This document shows positions 35,228 through 44,715 of a stretch of DNA of 50,158 nt, in pieces. The stretch comes from Rhizobacter sp. (GTDB lineage: Bacteria > Pseudomonadota > Gammaproteobacteria > Burkholderiales > Burkholderiaceae_C). The notes under the pieces were generated by a model. That model was given only the letters and a program-made list of their open reading frames with translations. It made no database searches and was not told where the DNA came from. The stretch is taken from NCBI GenBank assembly GCA_017881025.1, contig JADGRJ010000004.1:1-50158 (forward strand). Direction: 5' to 3'. Position 1 is the stretch's first letter, and every line of letters starts with the position of its first letter. The position numbers and the translations under genes are program-made.

Positions 35228-36493
35228 ATGGACCGCCCCGAGCCTGCCGCCGTCTTTCCCGACCTGCTCTCCTGGGAGAGTTCCGGCACCAGCCGAATCC
35301 CGTTTTCCGCCTATACGAGCGAGACGCTCCATCGGCGCGAGCTCGAGCGCTTCTTCTACCGCCGCCACTGGTGTTACGTCGGCCTCGAGGCCGAGATCCC
35401 GAACCCGGGCGACTTCAAGCGAACCGTCGTCGGCGAGCGATCGGTGATCCTGGTACGCGCGCAGGACGGCGAGATCAACGTCGTCGAGAACGTCTGCGCG
35501 CACCGCGGCATGAGCTTTTGTCGCGAGCGGCACGGCAACCGCAAGGACTTCACCTGCCCTTATCACCAGTGGAATTACTCGCTCAAGGGCGACCTGCAGG
35601 GCGTGCCGTTCCGGCGCGGCGTCAAGCAGGACGGCAAGGTGCAGGGCGGCATGCCGGCCGACTTCAAGACGGCCGACAACGGCCTCACCAAGCTCAAGGT
35701 CGCGGCGCGCGGTGGCGTCGTCTTCGCGTCGTTCGATCACGAGGTCGAGCCGCTCGAGGACTTCCTCGGCCCGACCATCCTGCGCTACTTCGATCGCCTC
35801 TTCGACGGCCGCGCCTTGAAGCTGCTCGGCTACAACCGCCAGCGCATTCCGGGGAACTGGAAGCTGATGCAGGAAAACATCAAGGACCCGTACCACCCGG
35901 GCCTCCTGCACACCTGGTTCGTCACCTTCGGCCTCTGGCGCGCCGACAACAAGTCGCAGCTGGTGATGGACGATCGCTTTCGCCACGCGGCGATGATCTC
36001 GACGCGCGGCCAGAGCGGCGCGGCCGCCGACGTGACGCAGGTGGCGAGCTTCAAGGCCGACATGAAGCTCGAGGACCCGCGCTTCCTCGACATCGTTGCC
36101 GAGCCGTGGTGGGGCGGGCCGACGGCGGTGATGACGACGGTCTTTCCGAGCGTCATCTTCCAGCAGCAGGTGAACTCGGTGTCGACGCGCCACATCCAGC
36201 CCGACGGCCACGGTTCCTTCGACTTCGTCTGGACCCACTTCGGCTTCGCCGACGACACGGCCGAGATGACCGAGCGGCGCCTGCGCCAGGCCAACCTGTT
36301 CGGCCCGGCCGGGTTCGTCTCGGCCGACGACGGCGAGGTCATCGAGCTGTCGCAGCAGGGCTTCGAGCAGAAGCCGTTCCACCGTACCCTCGCCGAGCTC
36401 GGCGGCACCGACGTCGCCGACGCCGACCACATGGTCACCGAGACGCTGATCCGCGGCATGTACCGCTACTGGCGCGAGGTGATGGAGGCATGA
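35228..36493 (+). CDS. ring-hydroxylating dioxygenase alpha subunit, anthranilate/salicylate type
   Basis: Catalytic subunit of a Rieske non-haem iron oxygenase, 421 residues. The Rieske cluster ligands are Cys90 and His92 (CAHRG) and Cys110 and His113 (CPYHQW). The mononuclear iron site has His219 and His224 with bridging Asp216 ([14 protein letters not shown]). Length and motifs resemble the AndAc and salicylate 5-hydroxylase group, which act on amino- or hydroxybenzoates; the exact substrate is not certain. Its stop overlaps the beta-subunit start in ATGA. The Rieske ferredoxin is encoded downstream; the reductase is missing. Confidence 0.94.
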   Translation: MDRPEPAAVFPDLLSWESSGTSRIPFSAYTSETLHRRELERFFYRRHWCYVGLEAEIPNPGDFKRTVVGERSVILVRAQDGEINVVENVCAHRGMSFCRERHGNRKDFTCPYHQWNYSLKGDLQGVPFRRGVKQDGKVQGGMPADFKTADNGLTKLKVAARGGVVFASFDHEVEPLEDFLGPTILRYFDRLFDGRALKLLGYNRQRIPGNWKLMQENIKDPYHPGLLHTWFVTFGLWRADNKSQLVMDDRFRHAAMISTRGQSGAAADVTQVASFKADMKLEDPRFLDIVAEPWWGGPTAVMTTVFPSVIFQQQVNSVSTRHIQPDGHGSFDFVWTHFGFADDTAEMTERRLRQANLFGPAGFVSADDGEVIELSQQGFEQKPFHRTLAELGGTDVADADHMVTETLIRGMYRYWREVMEA

Positions 36494-37032
36494 GCCCGCC
36501 GGGCCGCCTCAAGGGCGAATACCGGAGCGCGCAGCGCGAAGGTTCTCCGAGCGTGGTCGAGATCGACTTCGCCGCGTACCACGCGCTGGTGCAGCTCTAC
36601 GCCGACTACGCGTACGCGGTCGACTCGGGCGACTGGGACCTCTGGCCGGGATTCTTCGTCGACGACTGCCGCTACCGCCTCGTGCCGCGCGAGAACCACG
36701 AGCGCGGCCTGCCGCTGGCGACGCTTTCGTTCGAGAGCAAGGGCATGCTGAAGGACCGCGTCTACGGCATCCGCGAGACGCTCTTCCACGACCCCTACTA
36801 CCAGCGCCACGTCGTCGGCGCGCCGCTCGTTCGCGCCGCCAGCGCGGGCCGGATCGAGAGCGAGGCGAACTACGCCGTCTTTCGCACCAAGCTCGACGGC
36901 CCGAGCACGGTCTTCAATGTCGGCCGCTATCTCGACGTCGTCGTCGCCACCGCCGACGGGCTCAAGTTCGAGAGCCGCACCGTCGTCTTCGACAGCGAGA
37001 TGATCCCGAACTCGATCATCTATCCGATATGA
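36490..37032 (+). CDS. ring-hydroxylating dioxygenase beta (small) subunit
   Basis: A 180-residue structural subunit of the oxygenase above, with the NTF2-like fold. Typical segments are [39 protein letters not shown] and a final [21 protein letters not shown]. The ATG at 36490 overlaps the alpha stop. A GTG at 36553, with GAAGG before it, would give the more usual 159 residues, so the true start is uncertain. Confidence 0.92.
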   Translation: MSPPGRLKGEYRSAQREGSPSVVEIDFAAYHALVQLYADYAYAVDSGDWDLWPGFFVDDCRYRLVPRENHERGLPLATLSFESKGMLKDRVYGIRETLFHDPYYQRHVVGAPLVRAASAGRIESEANYAVFRTKLDGPSTVFNVGRYLDVVVATADGLKFESRTVVFDSEMIPNSIIYPI

Positions 37033-37042
37033 GCCCGTTCCG

Positions 37043-37360
37043 ATGAGCAGCGCCGCCTGGACCCCGGTCGCCTCGCTCGACGATTTCGCCGCCAGCGACG
37101 CGGTCAAGGTCGACGTCGGCGGCAAGGAGATCGCAATCTACCTCGTCGACGGCAGCGTCTACGCGACCGCGAATCGCTGCACGCACGGCGACGCGAGCCT
37201 GTGCGACGGTTTCCTGGAACGCCACGAGATCGAGTGCCCGCACCACCAGGGTCGCTTCGACGTCCGCACCGGTGCGGCGCTCTGCGCGCCGGCGGAGATC
37301 GCGCTGGCGACCTACCCGGCGCGGCTCACCGGCGACCGCGTCGAGCTGCAGCTCGACTGA
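37043..37360 (+). CDS. Rieske [2Fe-2S] ferredoxin of the dioxygenase
   Basis: A 105-residue electron carrier for the oxygenase. Cluster ligands are Cys46 and His48 (NRCTHG) and Cys65 and His68 ([10 protein letters not shown]). It has the single-domain layout of NagAb/AndAb-type ferredoxins. It begins 10 bases after the beta-subunit stop and is surely part of the same operon. Confidence 0.95.
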   Translation: MSSAAWTPVASLDDFAASDAVKVDVGGKEIAIYLVDGSVYATANRCTHGDASLCDGFLERHEIECPHHQGRFDVRTGAALCAPAEIALATYPARLTGDRVELQLD

Positions 37361-37440
37361 GCTCGCTCGCGCGCGGCCGACGGGCGCGGGGATTCGCCGA
37401 TCACCGGCTCGCGCCCGAGTTGCTATCGTCCGGGTCGCCG

Positions 37441-38646
37441 ATGAAAGCGCCGATGCAACCCGTCATCACCAGCCTGCTCGACACCGATCTCTACAAGTTC
37501 ACGATGTGGCAGGCGATGCTGCATCGGCACCCGGAGACGCACGCCGAGTACACGTTCCTGTGCCGCAACACGCCGGCGTATCCGCTCGCCGAGCTCGTCC
37601 CCGACCTGAACCGCGAGCTCGACGCGCTGTGCGCGCTCAACTTCCGCCCCGACGAGCTCGCCTACCTGCGGTCGCTCCGCTTCATCCGCTCCGACTTCGT
37701 CGACTTCCTGCGCATCTTCCACTTCCAGCGCGACTTCATCAGCGCGCGCGCCGCCGCCGACGGACGCGGCCTCGAGATCGTCGCGAGCGGGCCGCAGGTG
37801 CACGTGATGGCGTTCGAGATCTTCGTCCTCGCCATCGTCAACGAGCTCTACTTCCGCCGCTTCGACGCCAAGGCGGCGATCTCGGAGGGACGCGCTCGCC
37901 TCGCCGCGAAGATCGAGCGCCTGCGCGAGTTCGAGAAGGAGCCGAAGCGGGCGACGCCGTTCGAGTTCTTCGACTTCGGCGTGCGCCGGCGCTTCTCGGG
38001 CGAGTGGCACCGCGAGGTGCTCGTCACGCTTAAGCGCGAGGTGCCGCAGTTCTTCAAGGGCGCCTCCGACGTGCTCTACGCGCGCGACCTCGGCCTGGTG
38101 CCGATCGGCACGATGGCGCACGAGTACCTGCAGACCTTCCAGACCCTCGGCTTTCGCCTGCGCGACTTCCAGCGCGCCGCGCTCGAGGCGTGGGTGCAGG
38201 AGTACCGCGGCGACCTCGGCACGGCGCTCACCGACGTCGTCGGCATGGACGCCTTCCTCGCCGACTTCGACCTCTACTTCGCCAAGCTCTTCGACGGCCT
38301 GCGCCACGATTCGGGCGATCCGTTCGTGTGGGGCGAGAAGGCGCTCGCCCACTACGAGAAGCTGCGCATCGACTCGCGCACCAAGCGGCTTGTCTTCTCC
38401 GACGGCCTCGACTTCGAGAAGTCGTTCGCGCTCTGGCGCCACTTCGCCGACCGCGCGCCGTGCGGCTTCGGCATCGGCACCAACCTCACCAACGACATGG
38501 GCCTCAGGACGCTGCACATCGTCATGAAGCTCACCCACGCCAACCACCAGCCGGTCGCCAAGCTCTCCGACAGCCCCGGCAAGCTCCTCTGCGACGACGA
38601 GACCTTCCTCGCCTACCTGCGCCAGGTCTTCAACGTGCCGGCGTGA
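37441..38646 (+). CDS. pncB: nicotinate phosphoribosyltransferase
   Basis: NAD salvage enzyme of 401 residues, the normal PncB length, joining nicotinate with PRPP at the cost of ATP. Family segments include [32 protein letters not shown], the region with the phosphorylated histidine [11 protein letters not shown], and [15 protein letters not shown]. The ATG at 37441 gives the standard N-terminus; the long upstream frame overlaps the ferredoxin and is rejected. It has an 80-base gap to the ferredoxin, so may be a separate unit. No anthranilate or kynurenine genes lie nearby. Confidence 0.96.
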   Translation: MKAPMQPVITSLLDTDLYKFTMWQAMLHRHPETHAEYTFLCRNTPAYPLAELVPDLNRELDALCALNFRPDELAYLRSLRFIRSDFVDFLRIFHFQRDFISARAAADGRGLEIVASGPQVHVMAFEIFVLAIVNELYFRRFDAKAAISEGRARLAAKIERLREFEKEPKRATPFEFFDFGVRRRFSGEWHREVLVTLKREVPQFFKGASDVLYARDLGLVPIGTMAHEYLQTFQTLGFRLRDFQRAALEAWVQEYRGDLGTALTDVVGMDAFLADFDLYFAKLFDGLRHDSGDPFVWGEKALAHYEKLRIDSRTKRLVFSDGLDFEKSFALWRHFADRAPCGFGIGTNLTNDMGLRTLHIVMKLTHANHQPVAKLSDSPGKLLCDDETFLAYLRQVFNVPA

Positions 38647-38673
38647 ACTCGCTCGCGCGCTAAGCTCTCCGCT

Positions 38674-40107
38674 ATGGCGGCGGACGGCAGCGCATCCTCG
38701 ATGACGACGGCGACGGGGACCGATGGAACGCCGTCGCCCGCTCTGCGCGCGGTGACGCTCGCCAGCGCGGTCGATTTCGCCGGCTTCCGGCGCGCCTGCC
38801 GCCAGCTCTGGGCCGAGCAGGTCGCCCCGGACCATGTCAGCTGGCACTGTGCCGACGACGCCGAAGGCGACCTTTTCGAGACCGATCCGCAGGCCGGCCC
38901 GCTCGCCGCCGCCGCGGCCGAGCCGGTGCCGCCGGTCAACGCGCCGGCGGCCTTCCTGCCGCTCAGCGAAAGCGTCGTCCTGCACCGCGATCCCGACCGC
39001 TTCGGCCTGCTCTACCGGCTGCTGTGGCGCTTCCAGGTCGAGCCGGGGCTGCGCGCCGATCCGCTCGATCCCGACTGGCTGCGCGCCGACGAGATGGCGC
39101 AAGCGGTGCGGCGCGACATGCACAGGATGAAGACCTGCGTTCGCTTTCGGACGATCGCCGACGAAACGGGTGGAGCGCCGCTGCACGTCGCCTGGTTCGA
39201 GCCCGAGCACCACATCGTCGAGGCGACGGCTCCGTTCTTCGCGCGCCGCTTCACCGCCATGCGCTGGGCGATCCTGACGCCCGAGCGCAGCGTCCGCTGG
39301 GACGGCGAGCGGCTCGTCCTCGGCCCGGGGGCGAGGCGCGAGCAGGCGCCGCCGGCCGATGCCGGCGAGAAGCTCTGGCTCACCTACTGCGAGAGCATCT
39401 TCAACCCGGCGCGCCTGAAGCTCGGCGCGATGCACAAGGAGATGCCGAAGCGCCACCCGGCGACCGAGCCGCAACCGACGCCGGGCGGCGCTTCGCCGCG
39501 CAGCCTGCCGGCGCTGCGCGAAGCGCTCGAGCGCTGTCGCGAGTGCCCGATCGGCGAGCACGCGACGCAGGCCGTGCCGGGCGAAGGGCTCAAGCACGCC
39601 CGCCTGATGTTCGTCGGCGAGCAGCCGGGCGACCAGGAAGACCTGCAGGGCAGGCCCTTCGTCGGCCCGGCCGGCATGCTGCTCGCGCGCGCGCTCGAGC
39701 AGCTGGGCGTGCCGCGCGAAAAGGTCTACATCACCAACGCGGTCAAGCACTTCAAGTTCGAGTGGCGCGGCCAGCGCCGAATCCACAAGACGCCGGCGCA
39801 GCAGGAAGCCGCAGCGTGCCTGCACTGGCTCGAGAGCGAGATCGAGCTCGTCGACCCCGGCGCGCTGGTCGCGCTCGGCGCGACGGCGGCGCGCCAGCTC
39901 ATGGGCACGGCGGTCGCGGTGACGCGCGAGCGCGGCCGCTGGCTCGAGCGCAGCGACGGCCGCAAGGTGCTGATCGCGTTGCACCCGTCGGCCCTGCTGC
40001 GGATGGAGCCGGCCGACAAGGCGGCCGCGTACGCCGCCTGGGTCGCCGACCTTCGCAAGGCGGCGGCGCACTTCGAAGCCGGGACGACGACGCCGCACGA
40101 GCCGTAG
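38674..40107 (+). CDS. DUF4130-UdgX fusion, uracil-DNA glycosylase family protein
   Basis: A 477-residue fusion. The first about 270 residues match the DUF4130 type (RLLWRFQVEPGL, RDMHRMKTCVRFR, FEPEHHIVEATAPFFARRF). The last about 190 are a family 4-like uracil-DNA glycosylase of the UdgX type: CRECPIG, FVGEQPGDQEDLQGRPFVGPAG, the loop RRIHKTP with His371 and the end LHPSALLRM. In mycobacterial UdgX the matching histidine forms a covalent link with the abasic sugar after uracil removal. DUF4130 proteins are often found with a radical SAM protein, which is absent here. It starts 27 bases after pncB. Confidence 0.93.
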   Translation: MAADGSASSMTTATGTDGTPSPALRAVTLASAVDFAGFRRACRQLWAEQVAPDHVSWHCADDAEGDLFETDPQAGPLAAAAAEPVPPVNAPAAFLPLSESVVLHRDPDRFGLLYRLLWRFQVEPGLRADPLDPDWLRADEMAQAVRRDMHRMKTCVRFRTIADETGGAPLHVAWFEPEHHIVEATAPFFARRFTAMRWAILTPERSVRWDGERLVLGPGARREQAPPADAGEKLWLTYCESIFNPARLKLGAMHKEMPKRHPATEPQPTPGGASPRSLPALREALERCRECPIGEHATQAVPGEGLKHARLMFVGEQPGDQEDLQGRPFVGPAGMLLARALEQLGVPREKVYITNAVKHFKFEWRGQRRIHKTPAQQEAAACLHWLESEIELVDPGALVALGATAARQLMGTAVAVTRERGRWLERSDGRKVLIALHPSALLRMEPADKAAAYAAWVADLRKAAAHFEAGTTTPHEP

Positions 40108-40116
40108 CCGTCCTAC

Positions 40117-40146
40117 AGCCCGGTCGGGCCCCGCCTGACCGGGCTT
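40117..40146 (+). terminator. terminator-like hairpin after the UdgX gene
   Basis: AGCCCGGTC and GACCGGGCT form a 9-base-pair stem with an 11-base loop, starting 9 bases after the stop codon. Only two T follow the stem and no T run is present, so it may be a weak or factor-aided terminator or a 3' stabilising structure. Confidence 0.45.
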
Positions 40147-40213
40147 CGTCTCGTCCGGTGCTGCAATCGAAGTTCAGGGCCGGAACCGGCCTGCTTCGAT
40201 GAAGGCTGACGAC

Positions 40214-40714
40214 ATGAATGACACGAACGCATCGCGCGACAAGCTCTGGAAGATGATCAAGGGCATCAAGTTCGCGATGTTCACCACCCGCCACGGCAAC
40301 GGCCACCTGCACGCGCGGCCGATGACGACGCAGAACAAGGCCCTCGAGAGCGACGACAGCCTGTGGTTCTTCATGTCCAAGAAGGGCGATCCGGTCGACG
40401 ACCTCAAGGCCAACCCGGTGGTGGGCGTCGTCTATGCCGATCCGTCTTCGGACACCTACGTGTCGGTCTCGGGCACGGCGGCGATGCTCGGGGACGCGGC
40501 GAAGAAGGAGCAGCTCTGGAACAAGGCCGCCGAAGCCTGGTTCCCCGGCGGCCCGACCGATCCGGACCTGGCGCTGGTGCAGGTGCAGATCATTCACGCC
40601 AACTACTGGGACGTGAAGGAAAGCAAGCTGGTCCAGCTCTTCGCGATGGCCAAGTCCGTCGTCACCGGCAAGCCCCCGCAGCTCAGCGAGCACGCCGAAG
40701 TGCGCATGCGCTGA
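40214..40714 (+). CDS. pyridoxamine 5'-phosphate oxidase family (general stress type) protein
   Basis: A 166-residue protein with the split-barrel flavin-binding fold. Typical segments are LWKMIKGIKFAMFTT, LHARPMTTQ, LWFFMSKKGDPVDDLKANP and VQVQIIHANYWDVKESKL, as in the GS26-like stress protein group that binds FMN or F420. The reaction is unknown. The ATG at 40214 has GAAGG 8 bases upstream and is preferred over the ATG at 40199. The adjacent hairpin separates it from the UdgX gene. Confidence 0.9.
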   Translation: MNDTNASRDKLWKMIKGIKFAMFTTRHGNGHLHARPMTTQNKALESDDSLWFFMSKKGDPVDDLKANPVVGVVYADPSSDTYVSVSGTAAMLGDAAKKEQLWNKAAEAWFPGGPTDPDLALVQVQIIHANYWDVKESKLVQLFAMAKSVVTGKPPQLSEHAEVRMR

Positions 40715-40836
40715 CGCGGTAAAGGTCACGGCGCGGCCGCGCGGCGTCGATCTGGGCGGCGACCCCGGCGCTGTTCGGCGCATCGCCTGCGGGCGGGCGC
40801 CGGTATCGTCTCGTCGTCCACTGCCGGGTGACTGCC

Positions 40837-41100
40837 ATGCGCCACGCTCCCTCCACGCTCCACTTCTCGCACGCGTTCCGTTCGCCGCCACCGCCGGGGG
40901 CGATCGAATGGGAAGAGCTCCCCTCGCTCGCGCAGCGCGTTCGTCAGGCTGCGGTAGGCCCTGCCACCTCGCCCTGGGACGCGACCCGTCCGGCCGAGCT
41001 CGAAAGCACGCCGGCCTCGCAGCCGTTTCGCGAGCTCAAGGGCGTCGCGATCCGCGAGGTGAACGAGCCCGACGTGTTCCGTCATTTCTTCGGCCGCTGA
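40837..41100 (+). CDS. small hypothetical protein
   Basis: An 87-residue frame of unknown function. It has no signal peptide or membrane segment. The N-terminus is HAPSTLHFSHAF, the centre holds GAIEWEELPSLAQRVRQA, and the C-terminus ELKGVAIREVNEPDVFRHFFGR looks like a real, charged and aromatic protein end rather than random high-GC translation. No clear ribosome binding site is seen. Confidence 0.45.
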   Translation: MRHAPSTLHFSHAFRSPPPPGAIEWEELPSLAQRVRQAAVGPATSPWDATRPAELESTPASQPFRELKGVAIREVNEPDVFRHFFGR

Positions 41101-41185
41101 TCCGGCCCCAAGCCTTCGCCGCCAGGCGCGATTCGCGCCCGCCGGCCTTCGCTATCCTGAGGGCTGCGCCTGACCACGGCCCGCC

Positions 41186-41683
41186 ATGACCTCTCCTGCC
41201 GACCCGCCCGCCGCGCCCGCGCCGCGCGTCCGCTATTTCTGGGAAGACTTTCCGGTCGGCCAGGTGCGCGAGTTCGGCGCCTACCTCGTCACCCGCGAGG
41301 CCGTGCTGGCCTTCGCGCGCGAGTTCGACCCGCAGCCGTTTCACCTCGACGACGTCGCCGCCGAAGCGTCGCTCTTCGGCCGCCTCGCGGCGAGCGGCTG
41401 GCACACCTGCGCGATCGCGATGCGAATGATGTGCGACGCCTACCTGCTCGAGTCGGCGAGCCTCGGCTCGCCCGGGCTCGAGAAGCTCAGCTGGAACAAG
41501 CCCGTCTATCCCGGCGACACGCTGCACGTTCGGCTCGAGGTGCTCGAATCGCGCGCCCTGGCGAGCCGGCCCGAGGTCGGCATCGTCCGCTCGCGCTGGG
41601 AGGTGATGAACCAGGACGACGAGACCGTGCTGACGATGGAAGGCTTCGGCATGTTCCGCCGCCGCGCGCCGGCCGCGACCTGA
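41186..41683 (+). CDS. MaoC-like hot-dog dehydratase
   Basis: A 165-residue single hot-dog protein. The hydratase 2 motif is present with the catalytic pair Asp and His (FAREFDPQPFHLD), then SLFGRLAASGWHTCAIAMR and the end VLTMEGFGMFRRR. Members hydrate enoyl-CoA, for example in fatty acid or PHA routes; the acyl chain is not predictable. It stands alone, with 85 bases before it and 193 bases after it to the kinase module. Confidence 0.93.
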   Translation: MTSPADPPAAPAPRVRYFWEDFPVGQVREFGAYLVTREAVLAFAREFDPQPFHLDDVAAEASLFGRLAASGWHTCAIAMRMMCDAYLLESASLGSPGLEKLSWNKPVYPGDTLHVRLEVLESRALASRPEVGIVRSRWEVMNQDDETVLTMEGFGMFRRRAPAAT

Positions 41684-41876
41684 GCATCGCGGCACGAACG
41701 CGCGTTGAGGCGCGCGATGACGTGATTTTGTTGCGCCGCCTGCAGCGTCGCGATGACAGCCGGGCGCCATCCCGCGCGCGACAATGCCGGGCCCGCTCTG
41801 CGCCGCCCCGCGCGCTGCAGCGGTGGTCCTGGGGTCGGCGCCGCGCCGGTACCAGGGCAGGAGCCGATTGATCACG
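41684..41876. other. leader region of the kinase module
   Basis: No gene is seen here. GGAG at 41860-41863 is a possible ribosome binding site for a TTG at 41868 or, less ideally, the ATG at 41877. GACAAT at 41780 resembles a -10 box but has no partner -35. An in-frame ATG at 41784 would add 31 residues of low complexity and is not favoured. Confidence 0.3.
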
Positions 41877-43469
41877 ATGACCCCGCTTCCCGAACTCGAG
41901 GCCGTCCGAGTTGCGCCACCGGCGATGCCCGGCCACACCCTGCCGATCGGCACGCGTCTTCGCGAGTACGAGATCAAGGGGCTGATCGGCGAAGGCACCT
42001 GCAGCATCGTCTATCTCGCCTGGGACCACGCCCTGCAGCGCAAGGTCGCGGTCAAGGAGTACATGCCGGCGTCGATGGTCGGGCGCATGCAGGGATCGAC
42101 GAGCGTCGTCGTCGCCGCCGACCGCCATCTCGATGCCGTCCGCGCCGGCCTGAAGGCCTTCATCAACGAGGCGCGCCTGCTCGCCCGCTTCGACCACGCG
42201 TCGCTGGTCAAGGTCTACCGCTTCTGGGAAGAGAACGGCACCGCCTACATGGTGATGCCCTACTACGAAGGCCCGACCCTGAAGGCGGCCCTCGCCGAGC
42301 TCGGCCACGTGCCGAGCGAGAGCGAGCTGCGTGCCTGGCTGAAGCCGATCCTCAACGCCGTCACGCTGCTCCACGAGGGCGTGACCTGGCACCAGAACAT
42401 CGGCCCCGACGAGATCGTCCTGACGCCGTTCGGCCCGGTCCTGCTCGGCTTCGCCGCGTCGGCGCACGCGCTCGAGGCGATGAATCACACGCCGGCGGCG
42501 GCGCTGAAGGCCGGCTTCGCCGCGATCGAGCAGTACGGCAGCGAGGCGGGAACGACGCGCGGCCCGTGGACCGACCTGTACGCGCTGGCCGCCGTGATCT
42601 ACGCGGCGATCACCGGCAACGAGCCGGCCCCCGCCGCGGACCGGCTCGCCAACGACCGGCTGCGGCCGCTCGCGGTCGTCGCTGCCGGCCTCTACAGCCC
42701 CCGATTCCTGGCCGCGATCGACGCCGCCATGGCGGTGCAACCGAAACAGCGCCCGGCCAACCACACCGAGTTCCGCGCCCTGATGGGCGACATCGAGGCG
42801 CCGGAAGCGGTCTCGCTCGCGCCGCGCCCCGACCTGATGCAGGAGCCGTTCGCCGGTGCCGCCGCGAGCGACCGCGAGGTCACCGTGCCCGACCGGCCGC
42901 TCCTCGCCGTCGCCGAACCGGTGCCGTCGGCGACGCCCGCAGCGGTGCGCGACACCCGCGACACCCAACCGCCGCGCCCCGCCGCGCGGCGCGTGCCGGC
43001 ACGTTCGGCGGCCGACGACGTCGACCGGGCGACGCCGTCGTGGATGAAGAGCGCCGGGGCACGCTTGCTCGGCAAGCGCGCGCTGTACGGCATCGTCGCC
43101 GGCACCTGCGCCCTGATCGGCATCGCCGCGCTCGTCCTCCAGTTCGCGACCCGTTCGGCAGCTCGCGCGCCACCGGTGGCGACGTCGGCGGCGGCGTCGG
43201 CGGCAGCGATGCGCAGCGCGCCGGCGACGCCGGCCCCGGCCATCGCCAAGGCGTCGGCGACCGCCACCACCGCCACGCTCGCGTCGCGAACCCCCGCCAC
43301 GGCGACGCCGACGGCAGCGCGGGTGCCCGTTCCGGCGCCGACGCCGCCTGCCGTTCCGGCCGCGTCGCCGCTCGAGCGCCAGGCGCGCTGCACCGAGATC
43401 CTGCAGAAGGCCTCGCTCGAGAAGATCACTCCGGCCGAGACCGATTTCTTCAAGCGGGAATGCAAATGA
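41877..43469 (+). CDS. membrane Ser/Thr protein kinase homologue, predicted pseudokinase
   Basis: A 530-residue protein with an N-terminal kinase-like domain (about 25-300), an Ala/Pro-rich linker, one membrane helix (about 400-422) and a short periplasmic tail. The ATP lysine (VAVK, Lys60) and the helix C glutamate (NEAR, Glu98) remain. The catalytic loop reads HQNIGPDEIVL, so the HRD Asp is Asn174 and the metal-binding Asn is Glu179; the DFG is GFA (191-193). The glycine loop is altered too (GEGTCSI). The downstream paralogue has all these residues. The tail holds Cys505 and Cys529. Its stop overlaps the first lipoprotein gene in ATGA. Confidence 0.92.
   Translation: MTPLPELEAVRVAPPAMPGHTLPIGTRLREYEIKGLIGEGTCSIVYLAWDHALQRKVAVKEYMPASMVGRMQGSTSVVVAADRHLDAVRAGLKAFINEARLLARFDHASLVKVYRFWEENGTAYMVMPYYEGPTLKAALAELGHVPSESELRAWLKPILNAVTLLHEGVTWHQNIGPDEIVLTPFGPVLLGFAASAHALEAMNHTPAAALKAGFAAIEQYGSEAGTTRGPWTDLYALAAVIYAAITGNEPAPAADRLANDRLRPLAVVAAGLYSPRFLAAIDAAMAVQPKQRPANHTEFRALMGDIEAPEAVSLAPRPDLMQEPFAGAAASDREVTVPDRPLLAVAEPVPSATPAAVRDTRDTQPPRPAARRVPARSAADDVDRATPSWMKSAGARLLGKRALYGIVAGTCALIGIAALVLQFATRSAARAPPVATSAAASAAAMRSAPATPAPAIAKASATATTATLASRTPATATPTAARVPVPAPTPPAVPAASPLERQARCTEILQKASLEKITPAETDFFKRECK
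42201..42297 (+). repeat. 97-base direct repeat, copy 1
   Basis: This stretch is identical, base for base, to 45133-45229 in the second kinase gene. It encodes the hinge region around YRFWEENGTAYMVMP. A further 34-base identical block lies just upstream in both genes. Confidence 0.95.
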
Positions 43470-44686
43470 GCGGCGCCCTCGGCCGCTTCGCGCGCAGGGC
43501 GTCGATGCCCGGGGTCGCCCTCGCGCTGGCGCTGCTGCTCGGCGCCTGCTCGTCCTCGGAGCCGCAGACCTTCGAGAAGGCGCTCGCCGACGCGACCGAC
43601 AACCTGGTCGCGCAGACCGGCAGGCTGCCCGTGTTCCTGGCCCGCATCGAAGCGCAGCTCGCCAAGCCCGATCCGAAGCTGCCCAAGCGCTTGGTGACGA
43701 TCGATCCGATGCTCGACACCATCACCGGGCAGCAGACCGAGACGACGGCGCTGTTCGAGCGGCGCGTCACGCAGCGCATCGGCAACCTCTATCCGCAGTT
43801 CCAGTTCCTGCCGTTCCAGGCCCAGAACCTGGCGCGCGCCCAGTACCTGCTCGCCGGGACGATGTCGAAGGTGCCGACCGCGCCGATCGCCAAGCCGTCG
43901 GTGCGCCTCAGCCTCGCGCTGATCGAGCTGAAGACGGGTCTCGTCGTCGCCCAGGCGTCGGCGCTGGCGCTCGAGGAAAACCTCGACAGCACGCCGTCGC
44001 GCTACTACCGCGACAGCCCGGTGCTGATCAAGGACAAGGTCGTCGAAGGCTATGCCAAGTCGGCGGCGACGCCGGTCGGCCAGCGCGCCGACGCGTACTA
44101 CATGGAGCGCATCGGCGCGGCGAGCGTGATCAACGAAGCGACCTCGCTCTACAACGCCGAGAAGTACCAGGACGCGCTCGGCACCTACCGCACGGCGTTG
44201 TCGACGCCGCAGGGCGAGCAGCTGCGCGTGCAGAGCGGCATCTACCTGTCGAACATGAAGCTCGGCCACCTCGCCGAGGCCGAGCAGGCGTTCGGTCGCA
44301 TCGTCGCGCTCGGCATCGCCTACAACGAGCTCGGCGTCAAGTTCCTCTTCAATCCGGGCAGCGTCGACTTCTGGTCCGACCCGAAGATCAGCGGCTCGTA
44401 CGGCATGTGGCTGCGCCAGATCGCGCGCGAGGCGGTCGCCTCCAAGAGCTGCGTCGCGATCATCGGCCACACCAGTCGCAGCGGCCCCGGGCCGGTGAAC
44501 GACGCCCTGTCGCTGAAGCGGGCGCAGTACGTGCGCCAGCGCCTGGCGCTCGAGGCGCCCGAGCTCACCGCGCGCACGCGCGCCGAAGGCATGGGCTTTC
44601 GCGAGAACATCGTCGGCAGCGGCACCGACAACGGCTTCGACGTCCTCGACCGCCGGGTCGAATTCAAGATCGTCCCCTGCGGCTGA
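43466..44686 (+). CDS. OmpA-like lipoprotein 1 of the kinase module
   Basis: A 406-residue lipoprotein (lipobox LLGAC, Cys28). The N-terminal domain (about 35-205) looks like a CsgG/FlgO/LpoB-type alpha/beta fold by its pattern of a conserved VTIDPMLD strand and AQYLLAGTM, though this is tentative. A TPR-like pair follows (SLYNAEKYQDALGTYRTAL, LGHLAEAEQAFGRIVALG). The C-terminal OmpA-like domain has GHTSRSGP, NDALSLKRAQYVRQRL and DRRVEFKIV, the peptidoglycan-binding pattern. It is probably outer-membrane anchored and bound to the cell wall. The second lipoprotein is a clear paralogue. Confidence 0.9.
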   Translation: MSGALGRFARRASMPGVALALALLLGACSSSEPQTFEKALADATDNLVAQTGRLPVFLARIEAQLAKPDPKLPKRLVTIDPMLDTITGQQTETTALFERRVTQRIGNLYPQFQFLPFQAQNLARAQYLLAGTMSKVPTAPIAKPSVRLSLALIELKTGLVVAQASALALEENLDSTPSRYYRDSPVLIKDKVVEGYAKSAATPVGQRADAYYMERIGAASVINEATSLYNAEKYQDALGTYRTALSTPQGEQLRVQSGIYLSNMKLGHLAEAEQAFGRIVALGIAYNELGVKFLFNPGSVDFWSDPKISGSYGMWLRQIAREAVASKSCVAIIGHTSRSGPGPVNDALSLKRAQYVRQRLALEAPELTARTRAEGMGFRENIVGSGTDNGFDVLDRRVEFKIVPCG

Positions 44687-44715
44687 CGTCGGGCTGAAAA
44701 TAGGCGGCAACTGCG

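Noticed and set aside
41784-41876. N-terminal extension of the pseudokinase from an ATG at 41784
   Set aside because: The 31 added residues are low in complexity, have no counterpart in the paralogue and lack a ribosome binding site.
42300-42320. CACGTG with partly symmetric flanks in the pseudokinase gene
   Set aside because: The symmetry is imperfect and the arms are not those of parS; it looks like chance in GC-rich coding DNA.
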